From an uncultured cyanobacterium (GTDB lineage Bacteria > Cyanobacteriota > Cyanobacteriia > CACIAM-69d): a stretch of 35,356 bases of DNA. The position numbers and the translations under genes are program-made. Location: the NCBI GenBank assembly GCA_937883785.1, contig CALGDE010000062.1, positions 1-35,356 of the forward strand, given 5' to 3'. Under the pieces are notes generated by a model. That model was given only the letters and a program-made list of their open reading frames with translations, searched no databases and had not been told where the DNA came from. Below are positions 17,200 to 25,077 of this stretch, one piece after another (the stretch's first letter is position 1; every line of letters starts with the position of its first letter).

Positions 17200-17235
17200 A
17201 GGGCGTACCGATTTGCCGGTGCGTCCTATTTTTTA
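17200..17235 (+). terminator. Rho-independent terminator of sodA
   Basis: An 11-base stem AGGGCGTACCG (17200-17210) pairs with CGGTGCGTCCT (17217-17227) using two G-U pairs, with a 6-base loop, followed by ATTTTTTAT. It overlaps the last codons of the convergent nuclease-like gene, whose stop is at 17226-17228. Confidence 0.75.
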
Positions 17236-17915
17236 TCCTGGGTTTCTGTGTGGTTTTCGTGGAAATCTTTTCGGATGGCGATCGCTACTTTCAACATTTC
17301 CTCAGCCTCTTTGGGACGCATCAGATTCAATAGCGGAAATTCACGATATAGCCCTGGCTGCACTAGAACGAACTGATAGATGCTGCCGTTGGTAACCAAG
17401 CCCCACACTGACTTCTGACTGTTTAAAAACGAAGCGACATAAGTCAAAAGCTGAGGCATGCCTACTGAAACATCTACCGTGCTGTTTTTGCTTTCAATCA
17501 CCAAGATGCACAGAGAGGAGCGACCCTCGTCCCATTCTTGGGCAATCATCACGTCCATGCGCCCACGAATCACCGTGTCACCATCATCAACGGTGATTTC
17601 CTCAATTCTCTTTTCGATATTGACGGTCAGGTTAGGATCGATAGTGTAGCCACTAGCCCACAAAATCGGCGCAATTGCCAGAAAACCCACTTGTCCCTCT
17701 GACACTTTCCCTGCAACAACATTGCCCCAGCCTTGGCGCACTTCTTCCAGGCGATCGCGCTGTGCTTGAGTCAGTGATGACAGTGTTAGGAAATTGCTGA
17801 AGTCATCTTCGATTTGCTGGTTGAGTTTCAGTTGCTCACGAGCCGTTTTCAGTGTGAGAGAGCTGGCGTCAAAAGTTGGACCATCGTTGTTACTGGGGGC
17901 CGTGGTTCTTTCCAT
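17226..17915 (-). CDS. Stand-alone PD-(D/E)XK nuclease-like protein (type I restriction HsdR N-terminal-like)
   Basis: A 229-residue soluble protein. The central segment has the layout of the PD-(D/E)XK nuclease core: RGRMDVMIAQEW (catalytic Asp), then a hydrophobic strand with ESK (LCILVIESKNSTVDVSVGMPQLLTYV), and a following helix. Small proteins of this kind are common in cyanobacteria, usually annotated as restriction-endonuclease subunit R or HsdR-N-like proteins, and mostly lack helicase or specificity partners. The N-terminal about 60 residues look helical. The gene is divergent from the ATPase-TPR pair, with starts 68 bases apart, so a shared control region is likely. Whether it cuts DNA is not known. 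ATG at 17915. Confidence 0.75.
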   Translation of the reverse strand: MERTTAPSNNDGPTFDASSLTLKTAREQLKLNQQIEDDFSNFLTLSSLTQAQRDRLEEVRQGWGNVVAGKVSEGQVGFLAIAPILWASGYTIDPNLTVNIEKRIEEITVDDGDTVIRGRMDVMIAQEWDEGRSSLCILVIESKNSTVDVSVGMPQLLTYVASFLNSQKSVWGLVTNGSIYQFVLVQPGLYREFPLLNLMRPKEAEEMLKVAIAIRKDFHENHTETQDKK

Positions 17916-17983
17916 TTTAGATGCCGCAAGTTTGGGTGTTGTAAATTGGGGGCAGGTTTTATGTGGTGGTGTGACAGCAACTG

Positions 17984-19375
17984 ATGGCTAATAGTCCCTT
18001 TCCTGCCAATTTCGACCCGAGCGGTGGCATTACGGGTATCTACAATGCGTTTGAACCGTCGGAAACGGCGCGGGATGAGGTTTATGTGGATTTGGAGGAT
18101 GTGCGCGGGGGCTGGAATATCGTTCGGGAAGTTGGGCGGCGGATTGAGCGATCGCAGGGCCCCACCCATCAGCTCTACAGCGGGCATCGGGGGGTGGGGA
18201 AGTCCACGGAGCTGTTGCGATTGAAGGCGCATTTGGAAGAGCAAGGCTTTCTTGTGGTGTATTTTGCGGCGGACCAAGCTGATTTGGAGCCGGAAGATGT
18301 GAGCTATGCCGATGTGTTGTTGGCTTGTACGCGGAACTTGGTGAAGACGGTGAGGTTGGAGAAGGATAGCCGAAACCCAATTTTGGAATGGTTGTCCAAT
18401 CGCTGGGGAGATTTTAAGAATTTAGCGACGGATTTAGTAGACACGAAGGTGAAATTTGATTCGTTGTCGGTGGAGCAGCAAATTTTGCAGTTTACGAAGC
18501 TGACGGCAAATTTAAGAGCAGTGCCGTCGATTCGGCAAAAAGTGCGACAAGCGGTAGATGAGAACACGGTGTCGTTGGTGGAGGCAGTTAATGAATTTAT
18601 CGAAAAGGCTGCTGAACAAATTGCTGCTCAAGGCAAACGCGGCATTGTGGTGATGGCGGATAATTTGGATCGGATTACGTTGATTCAGCGGGAAGGGAGA
18701 CGCAGCAATCATGAGGAAATTTATTTAGACCGCTGCGAGCAGATGAAGGGGTTGGCGTGTCACATGATCTACACGGTGCCCATGTCGTTGGTGTGTGGGC
18801 GAGGGATGGAGGTGGAAAGTCGCTATGGCGATCGTGACATCCTACCGATGGTGGTGATGCAAAATCGCGATGGGTCGCCGAATCTGGATGGGGTGGCGGC
18901 GTTTCGGAAGGTGCTCCGGCGGCGGGTGGCGGCGGTAAATGAGGAGTTCGCGGATAATCTGGGGTCGCGGGTATTTGAGAGCGAGGAGTTGGTGGACCGG
19001 CTGTGTATTATGAGCGGCGGTCACATGAGAATTTTGATGCAGATGGTGCAGAAGGCGGTGGATTGGACGGACGCGTTGCCCATTCGCAAGCGGGCGGTGG
19101 GGCGGGCGGTTAGCTCCATCCGCGAAACCTATGTGGATGCGATTAATGGGGAAGATTGGGAGTTGCTGGCGCGGGTGCATCTGGCGAAGACCTTTGTGAA
19201 TGATGCTCGCCATGACCGGTTAGTGGGAGACCGCTGTATTTTGCAGTATTGCGAGGAGGTGGAAGATGAGGACGGAGAGGTGACAGTGGAGAAGTGGGCG
19301 GATGTGCATCCGACGATTTTGAAGATTGATGGGTTTCAGCGGGCATTGGAGCACGTCAAAGGAGAGGGGGCATGA
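17984..19375 (+). CDS. P-loop (AAA/STAND-like) ATPase, first gene of an ATPase-TPR pair
   Basis: A 463-residue protein with Walker A GHRGVGKST (67-75) and a Walker B-like strand GIVVMADNLDR (220-230, Asp226). A following strand MIYTVPMSL (261-269) and SGGHMRIL (344-351) look like sensor elements. Residues 15-60 form a conserved-looking prefix (GIYNAFEPSETARDEVYVDLEDVRGGW). The C-terminal about 70 residues look like a winged-helix region, including DRCILQYCEEVEDEDGEV. It resembles ATPases that occur next to TPR genes in cyanobacteria. The stop overlaps the start of the TPR gene by four bases (ATGA), so translation is coupled and the two probably act together. The sense strand is strongly G-rich. 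Function unknown; a sensing or defence switch is inferred. Confidence 0.78.
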   Translation: MANSPFPANFDPSGGITGIYNAFEPSETARDEVYVDLEDVRGGWNIVREVGRRIERSQGPTHQLYSGHRGVGKSTELLRLKAHLEEQGFLVVYFAADQADLEPEDVSYADVLLACTRNLVKTVRLEKDSRNPILEWLSNRWGDFKNLATDLVDTKVKFDSLSVEQQILQFTKLTANLRAVPSIRQKVRQAVDENTVSLVEAVNEFIEKAAEQIAAQGKRGIVVMADNLDRITLIQREGRRSNHEEIYLDRCEQMKGLACHMIYTVPMSLVCGRGMEVESRYGDRDILPMVVMQNRDGSPNLDGVAAFRKVLRRRVAAVNEEFADNLGSRVFESEELVDRLCIMSGGHMRILMQMVQKAVDWTDALPIRKRAVGRAVSSIRETYVDAINGEDWELLARVHLAKTFVNDARHDRLVGDRCILQYCEEVEDEDGEVTVEKWADVHPTILKIDGFQRALEHVKGEGA

Positions 19376-21111
19376 TGCCGAATTCTCAGGATTTAAGTTG
19401 GTTAGTGGATGAGGATTGGGATGATGCTGACGGCCCATCAGCAGAGGAAACTTATCAGGCATTGCGGCGATCAGTGGAGCGGACGACGGGGTTTGGGCTG
19501 AAGTTTGTGCAGTGTACTCCGGCAGCGGGGGCGAAATTGCGGGAGAGGTTGCGGCAGGATTTTGCGGGCAAGAGGGTGGTGCAGACCCTGGATTTGGTCC
19601 AGCCGGAACACAAGCTGTTCGATTTGATTGAGTCGCAGATTAAGGCAGGGGGGCAGCCCGATGTGTTGTGTGTGGTGGGGTTGGAATATTCATTGGTGGA
19701 CGATATTGAGCCGGGGGATGGGGGCGGTCAGGGGGATTATTACAACCCCGGCACCACCCCGCGAATTTTGGCTCACCTAAACCAAAATCGAGAAAAATTC
19801 CGCGATTCGTTTCCATTCGTCACCATCTTTTTTCTGCCTAAATTTGCCCAAAAATATTTCACTCGCCGCGCCTCCGATTTTGTGGATTGGGGGTCTGGCA
19901 TTTTTGAACTCAGGACAGAGATCAAAACAGTACTTGGACAGAATATGCGAATTCTGAATGGAATGACTGATCCTGATCGATATTCAGCGCTAACTTCAGA
20001 TGAGCGGCGTGAAAGGCGCATCAACTTACAGACTTGGATTGAAGAAACCAAAGAGTACGACAATCAGCTTCTGGTAGGACTGTTGATGGACCTGGGATCC
20101 TTATTTCTTGCTGATGAAAATTGTGAGGATGCGCTGCGCAGCCTCCAGAAAGCTTTAGACATTACACCTGACGATTACATAATACGATTCGCAGTAAGTG
20201 CACTTTTACATGAGCTGGGTGAATACAAAGGAGCGGTTGATGGTTACGATAAAGTTCTAAAGATCGACCCTAATCAATACGATGCATGGAGGCTTAGTGG
20301 TCTTGCGCTGGAAGAATTGGGGAAAGCGGAAAAAGCGCTTGATCGCTACGATCAAGCGCTAAAGGTAAACCCTGATTGGCATGAGATCCTAGGGTTATGC
20401 GGCATGGCTCTATGCAAGCTAGGTCGATATGAGGAAGCAATTTCTAAGTTCGCTCTATTTGTGGAAGCCGAGCCCAATAGTTATAGATTTTTAGGGGTGT
20501 ACGGTAGCGCTTTGTTTGAACTCGGACGTTACGAGGAAGCGATCAGCATTTACGACAAATTCATAAAGCTCAGCCCTGATACTTATGAACAGCTGGGGGT
20601 ATGGTGCCGAGCCGCTTCTTTGATGAATATAGGGCGGTATAAAGAAGCGATCATTGACTATGATCGGCTTCTAAAAACTCCACATAATGATCCAGAATTT
20701 AGACTCCCTACTGAGAGAGCATGGAAACAGCGTGGAATTGCTTTAGAGAACTTAGGGCTTAGTGAGGACGCGATCGCCAGCTATGAAAGAGCTATAGAAA
20801 TCAAACTCGATGACCATGAAGCTTGGACCAACCGGGGGATGGCTTTGGTTGACTTGGATCGGTTCGAGGATGCGATCGCCAGCTATGACAAAGCTCTAGA
20901 AATCAAACCCGATTACCATGACGCCTGGTACGACAAAGCCTGTTGTTATGGCTTACAGGGCAAAGCAGACTTAGCCATCGAAAACCTCGCCCGCGCCATT
21001 GATCTAAGCCCCAACGAATATCGCAAACTGGCAAAAACCGACACCGACTTCGACCCCATCCGCAGCGACCCACGCTTCCAAGCCCTCCTCAATCCCGATA
21101 TTTCGGAATAA
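19372..21111 (+). CDS. TPR protein with N-terminal alpha/beta domain, partner of the ATPase
   Basis: The 579-residue protein has an N-terminal alpha/beta domain (about 1-195) with no P-loop. It includes VQTLDLVQPEHKLFDLIESQI, DVLCVVGLEYSLVD and FPFVTIFFLPKFAQKYFTRRASDFVDWGSGIFEL, a pattern I recall from cyanobacterial TPR proteins paired with ATPases. About nine TPR units follow (about 235-555). The last ones are near copies: the DNA around 20768-20803 and 20873-20908 is nearly identical, a sign of recent repeat duplication. The C-terminus ends with the common TDFDPIRSDPRFQALL cap. Start ATG at 19372 overlaps the ATPase stop. The protein likely serves as scaffold or sensor for the ATPase. The repeat part is more AT-rich than the 5' third. 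Confidence 0.8.
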   Translation: MMPNSQDLSWLVDEDWDDADGPSAEETYQALRRSVERTTGFGLKFVQCTPAAGAKLRERLRQDFAGKRVVQTLDLVQPEHKLFDLIESQIKAGGQPDVLCVVGLEYSLVDDIEPGDGGGQGDYYNPGTTPRILAHLNQNREKFRDSFPFVTIFFLPKFAQKYFTRRASDFVDWGSGIFELRTEIKTVLGQNMRILNGMTDPDRYSALTSDERRERRINLQTWIEETKEYDNQLLVGLLMDLGSLFLADENCEDALRSLQKALDITPDDYIIRFAVSALLHELGEYKGAVDGYDKVLKIDPNQYDAWRLSGLALEELGKAEKALDRYDQALKVNPDWHEILGLCGMALCKLGRYEEAISKFALFVEAEPNSYRFLGVYGSALFELGRYEEAISIYDKFIKLSPDTYEQLGVWCRAASLMNIGRYKEAIIDYDRLLKTPHNDPEFRLPTERAWKQRGIALENLGLSEDAIASYERAIEIKLDDHEAWTNRGMALVDLDRFEDAIASYDKALEIKPDYHDAWYDKACCYGLQGKADLAIENLARAIDLSPNEYRKLAKTDTDFDPIRSDPRFQALLNPDISE

Positions 21112-21127
21112 AGATAGGCGAGTTGTG

Positions 21128-21193
21128 ATGGTTGCCGTCAGAAACCACCTCAAAATGTCGCCAGAAGAATTCCTAACAGGAGAGAACACCTAA
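21128..21193 (+). pseudogene. Remnant of an Uma2-family (DUF820) nuclease gene
   Basis: Sixteen bases after the TPR gene an ATG opens a 21-codon frame reading MVAVRNHLKMSPEEFLTGEN and then stops. This matches the conserved beginning of Uma2-family PD-(D/E)XK proteins of cyanobacteria (MVAV...LTPEEYL...). Nothing of the catalytic part follows, so it is read as a truncated leftover. A chance match cannot be excluded because only about 20 residues can be compared. Confidence 0.45.
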
Positions 21194-21223
21194 ACCTACG
21201 CTACAGAAAGGACCTTTATCTCC

Positions 21224-22183
21224 CTAAGCTTCTCCCCGTTTAACTTGGCGCAGGGTGGATAGATATTCCTGCAAAAAGGGCAATCCCCCGATCGCCGGCA
21301 TTAAATATCGCGACGTACACAACAGCCCCAGCGCAGCACCGGTTGCGGCGGGGAAATACGGGGCATAAAACGCAATTAGAGCAGCATCACGGGTGCCCAC
21401 TCCGGCGAAGGTTAGGGGCAATAACCCAGCGAGGATAGCAAGGGGGGACAGGGCGAGGTTAGCGAGGAATGGGGTCCAGGCTTTTAGGGCAAGGATAAAG
21501 AACCAGATTTGCAGCAAATGTAAAAACCAAATGCCAATAGACGTAAGGGTGATTTTCGCGAGCTGTTGGCGATCGCTCCAGAAATAAGTGTGCATGGCTT
21601 GCCAACTGGTGTCCATTCGCTGCAACTTTTGCTTCATTTTCCCCGGCGCAATTTTCCGCAGCATTCGGAAGAAAAATCGAGCAAAGGTGGACCATCCCAA
21701 CAATAAACTACCAATAATTAATCCTGCGGCGATCGCCACCGTCATCACCCAAAATAACCAGTTCTTTTCAGGAAATAGCAACAACCCAAACACACACCAA
21801 AGCAATAGCGATAACAAGTCGCAAGCTTTTTCAAAAACCACTAAAGACACCGCCAAGCTGCCGTCTAAATGACCGCGATCGCGCATAAAATACGCCTTAG
21901 CAATATCGCCCATCTTCGACGGCAACACCATATTTAAAACGCTTGCTGCCAGGATTAATTTATTGGCTTCTCCAAAACTCAATGAATCAGCATATTCACG
22001 GGGCATTAACTGTTGCAAACGCCAGGAAGTGGACAGGGTTAGCGGCACCACCATTCCTAGGCTAATTGCCATCCAAACCGGGTCGCAGTTTTTAAACACT
22101 TCAATCAATCCCACAAAATCAATGCGAGTGTAAATCACCACCAAAATAATGGCGCTAACAATAATCGAAATAATGCGCTTCAT
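21224..22183 (-). CDS. Flippase-like membrane protein (LPG-synthase transmembrane / UPF0104 family)
   Basis: A 319-residue membrane protein with about eight hydrophobic helices. It carries the family motifs NMVLPSKMGDIAKAYFMRDR (about 95-115) and LTFAGVGTRDAALIAFY (about 262-278), typical of the lysylphosphatidylglycerol-synthase transmembrane (UPF0104) family. No catalytic aminoacyl-transfer domain is present. Such stand-alone proteins are thought to move lipids or lipid-linked sugars across the membrane. It follows the toroid-like gene by 35 bases on the same strand and is probably cotranscribed, which points to a shared role in polysaccharide or envelope lipid synthesis. A 14-bp tandem duplication lies in the short spacer. 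ATG at 22183. Confidence 0.82.
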   Translation of the reverse strand: MKRIISIIVSAIILVVIYTRIDFVGLIEVFKNCDPVWMAISLGMVVPLTLSTSWRLQQLMPREYADSLSFGEANKLILAASVLNMVLPSKMGDIAKAYFMRDRGHLDGSLAVSLVVFEKACDLLSLLLWCVFGLLLFPEKNWLFWVMTVAIAAGLIIGSLLLGWSTFARFFFRMLRKIAPGKMKQKLQRMDTSWQAMHTYFWSDRQQLAKITLTSIGIWFLHLLQIWFFILALKAWTPFLANLALSPLAILAGLLPLTFAGVGTRDAALIAFYAPYFPAATGAALGLLCTSRYLMPAIGGLPFLQEYLSTLRQVKRGEA

Positions 22184-22185
22184 CG

Positions 22186-22213
22186 GTGGTTACTAAAGAG
22201 TGGTTACTAAAGA
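22186..22213. repeat. 14-bp tandem duplication between two cotranscribed genes
   Basis: GTGGTTACTAAAGA occurs twice head to tail (22186-22199 and 22200-22213) in the 35-base spacer between the flippase-like gene and the toroid-like gene. It nearly fills the spacer and so sets the distance between the two. Confidence 0.85.
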
Positions 22214-22218
22214 TTTGA

Positions 22219-23898
22219 CTAGAAATATCGTTCAACGTGCAACGGTTCGCTGGGGGATAGGCTACTGAGGCGATCACTCAAGTCTAGAGCTTTCTGAAGC
22301 TGCCCCCGCTGAAACGTACGACTCATCACCACATAAATCGACGTGCCATCAATACCCAGCTCAATCGCCTTCACGGATCGCCAATCGCCCCCTTGTAAGT
22401 CATCACTAATGCACCACTGCTCCCCTTCCCATTTGAGCTGGCGGGCGAATCTATAGGGCGTTTCCTGTTTACCCACAATTAGAATCTTTTGAAGCAAACT
22501 ACGAATTAAATTTGGAAAAAATCGCCCAAAAATATTCATCACAACCCGTAAGATAATCGATTTAGCGGTTGTCATTTGGGTCTGTTTTGCCCACCCTAAT
22601 TTCCCCTGAATTCCAATATGGTTGTCATCCACCGTAATGTCATAGTCATCCACCAAGTGCCCCACCGCATTCTTAGTCTTACCTGACTTTTTATCGTTCA
22701 CCAATAAAGAAAACTGAGTGTCTGAAGCAACCAGGAAATTATCGCGAAAAATCTTATAAACGCCCCCTTTATTTAGCGCCAGAATTAACGTAACCAGCTC
22801 CGGTTTATCATTAAGTTCTGACCAGCGTTTATCAATTAGAATCCGCGCATTGGGCAACCACGTTCGCCTCGGTTGCGGTTGGGGTACCGGGGGGCGATCG
22901 CCAGCAAAATCCTGCCAAGTCAGCAAATAATTCCACACATGATGACCCACAATATGGTCGTCGGCATAGCAAGCGCCCTGCCCCGCCAACAGTCCCGCCG
23001 CCACCTGATCGTTAATCGCCAGCGCCGCCGGATACCACCGCCCCACCAGCTCAAAGCCATGGGGAAAGAAATTGTACGTATTTCGGCTGGTGTACTCGCC
23101 GCCAAAGGAGCCATCAGGATGCACAAACAGCGCCGCCAAATCCACCGCTTTCACCAGCGCCTCCTTTAGTCGTGGGTCCGCCGCCTCCCGCTCCAGCCCC
23201 ATGGCGTAAATCCGAGCCAAACAGGACACCGTCAGCGTGTGATAGCCAGGGTCACAGCCCTCATACTCCTGGAACCAACCCTCTGAGTCCTGCCAGGACA
23301 GCACCGTTTCCAGCCGCTCAGCCTTTGCGCCATCCCAACGGCGACTCCCCGTCAACTGTCCCAGCCGCTCCAGCGCCAGCACAATCAACGCCTGGTGGTT
23401 AGTGAGCCGCCCGCTCTCCTGATGATGCGCCAACCAATCCGCCCGTCGCCCCATAAACTCCAGCAAATCCGACTCATTTAGCCCCAGCAGCTCGTAAGTT
23501 TCAATAAACGCCAGCAGGGAAAACGCCGCCGCGCCGCCCGCCCGCTCAAAGGGAAAATAATCGTCGCAGGAGCCGTCAGGATGGGAACTTTCCATGGCAT
23601 ATCGAATGCCTGCCGCGCCCCAAAGTTTGAGTTTTGGCTCCTGAAAATACGGATTTTCGGGACAGTCCAACGAATACGTCAGCGCCAGGGGCCACACAAA
23701 CTCCTGGCTCATGCCGCTGGGGAAATCAATAATTTTGTACTGCCAATAGTTGCGGTCAAAGCAGCCGTAGGTGGGACTGTGAGGATTGCGATCGCCCAGG
23801 GTCAGAATCTTTGGAATCTCTGCCAACGCCTTTTGGGCAAACACATTTCGCAGGGACTCTCGCCGGGAAGTATCAGTATTTGCGATCGCCGTGCCCAT
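22219..23898 (-). CDS. Conserved protein with an alpha/alpha-toroid-like N-terminal half, function unknown
   Basis: The ATG at 23898 gives 559 residues and follows a good GGAG site seven bases upstream; an in-frame TTG at 23931 is weaker. The first about 340 residues are helical with repeated aromatic/Gly/Asp motifs: TYGCFDRNYWQYK, SHPDGSCDDYFPFERAGGAAAF, SEGWFQEYEGCDPGYHTLT, HPDGSFGGEYTSRNTYNFFPHGF. This pattern suggests an alpha/alpha toroid, as in polysaccharide lyases, heparinase-type or terpenoid-cyclase-type proteins. The C-terminal about 200 residues look beta-rich with an amphipathic basic stretch (FGRFFPNLIRSLLQKIL), similar in layout to heparinase II/III-like proteins. No signal peptide is visible. 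Cotranscribed with the flippase-like gene. I do not recognise a specific activity. Confidence 0.65.
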   Translation of the reverse strand: MGTAIANTDTSRRESLRNVFAQKALAEIPKILTLGDRNPHSPTYGCFDRNYWQYKIIDFPSGMSQEFVWPLALTYSLDCPENPYFQEPKLKLWGAAGIRYAMESSHPDGSCDDYFPFERAGGAAAFSLLAFIETYELLGLNESDLLEFMGRRADWLAHHQESGRLTNHQALIVLALERLGQLTGSRRWDGAKAERLETVLSWQDSEGWFQEYEGCDPGYHTLTVSCLARIYAMGLEREAADPRLKEALVKAVDLAALFVHPDGSFGGEYTSRNTYNFFPHGFELVGRWYPAALAINDQVAAGLLAGQGACYADDHIVGHHVWNYLLTWQDFAGDRPPVPQPQPRRTWLPNARILIDKRWSELNDKPELVTLILALNKGGVYKIFRDNFLVASDTQFSLLVNDKKSGKTKNAVGHLVDDYDITVDDNHIGIQGKLGWAKQTQMTTAKSIILRVVMNIFGRFFPNLIRSLLQKILIVGKQETPYRFARQLKWEGEQWCISDDLQGGDWRSVKAIELGIDGTSIYVVMSRTFQRGQLQKALDLSDRLSSLSPSEPLHVERYF

Positions 23899-24222
23899 TT
23901 CATCTCCGGTGGTGTCTTCCCAACGTTTCAAGGCTCGATTTTACCAGGGGCCGGCGATCGCACCTTTAAGCTCACCGTTTGGTTAAGTCGCTGACATTGC
24001 GCTGATATTGCTGTGGAGAGGAAAAAGCGTCAAGAAAGTACGCAAAGAAGCACTAAATGACAGATACCCATAACACCCTAGTGACACCGTCAAAATTTTG
24101 TTAACTTAGGACCATCTTGCCTAGTGCCAGAGCAAGTTTGAGCGTATTCCAAGCCGTTTTCATAAACACCTTAGACAGCGCCAAACACTAGGAGTGAACG
24201 AAGACCAAAGAAAGAGACACTT
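23899..24222. other. Divergent intergenic region
   Basis: The starts of the toroid-like gene (minus) and the secreted-protein gene (plus) lie at its two ends, so it should hold promoters for both. The right half is AT-rich. No clear -10/-35 pair, operator palindrome or small gene could be assigned. Confidence 0.5.
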
Positions 24223-24876
24223 ATGAAAACTAAAATTGCCCTAGGCATCGCATCTGTTGCCGTTGCCGGTCTACAGCTACCTGCCTTCGCTGACGGTCAC
24301 CATCCTCACATCGAGGTGGACTACCATGAGCAAACCCTTGCCCAGGAAGTTATTTACGGCACCGTTTACGACGGCGAGAAGCTACGGGTTGTAACCGATC
24401 CCAAAGGTGCTGCCCTACGTCGTAGCTTCGAGTTCCCCATCGAGCTATCTGTTGTACAAAACAGCAGCATCAGCACCAGCACCCCCATCACCGATCGCTA
24501 TCAGATGGGCACCTTCGGTGACTGCAACGGCGACAACCGCATTGACCTATCTGACTCCGATGACTTCCACCGCAACTGCACCGCTAAGGTTACCGCGTGG
24601 TCTGAAGAAGTTCGTGAGTGCATGGCTTCAGGTCCTGCGATGATTCGCGACCTAACGGGCAACGAAGTCAACATTTACAACAGCGACGGTGAGCTACTAA
24701 ACGGCGAAATCGTTTATAACGCATCCGGCAAGGCTGTTTGCTCCCAGTTCGTTGGTCGGGCTGTTCCCGTCTCCGCCCTACGCTGTGGTCAGGTAACCGT
24801 TCAGCAACGCAACTTCTCCGCGCCTCAGCGCACCTTCTCCGCACCGGCTCCCGCGCCGATTCGTGGTCTGTACTAA
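24223..24876 (+). CDS. Secreted protein with one EF-hand/dockerin-type calcium loop
   Basis: A 217-residue protein starting with a clean signal peptide (MKTKIALGIASVAVAGLQ, AFA cleavage near residue 23). The mature N-terminus is His-rich (DGHHPH). Residues 100-111 read DCNGDNRIDLSD, a 12-residue calcium-binding loop with Asp, Asn, Asp, Asp and Asp at positions 1, 3, 5, 9 and 12. No second loop is apparent. Five cysteines in the mature part could form disulfides. The C-terminus is low-complexity (FSAPQRTFSAPAPAPIRGLY). I know no named family. It is monocistronic, with a GAGA-type leader upstream and a strong terminator downstream, and codon use is even and biased, which suggests good expression. 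Confidence 0.72.
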   Translation: MKTKIALGIASVAVAGLQLPAFADGHHPHIEVDYHEQTLAQEVIYGTVYDGEKLRVVTDPKGAALRRSFEFPIELSVVQNSSISTSTPITDRYQMGTFGDCNGDNRIDLSDSDDFHRNCTAKVTAWSEEVRECMASGPAMIRDLTGNEVNIYNSDGELLNGEIVYNASGKAVCSQFVGRAVPVSALRCGQVTVQQRNFSAPQRTFSAPAPAPIRGLY

Positions 24877-24923
24877 GCGATTCTTATCTCTAGTCAATTT
24901 TGGCGGAGATAACAAGTGAGGGC

Positions 24924-24969
24924 AACACAAGCTGCCGACTTCTACTGTGGGGTCGGCAGCTTGTGTTTT
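24924..24969 (+). terminator. Strong rho-independent terminator
   Basis: A perfect 16-base stem (24924-24939 with 24952-24967, AACACAAGCTGCCGAC and its complement) with a 12-base loop, followed by TTA after a TTTT run that overlaps the stem's end. It lies 48 bases after the secreted protein's stop codon. Confidence 0.88.
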
Positions 24970-25077
24970 AGCCTGCAAGATTTTGATCTCGTCCTTTCGG
25001 TTATCGACTTTGAGATTTAATCACAACAATCCCAATCAAGTTTCATAGTCATTGCTGGAGTGCTCAGCAAACCGAAT

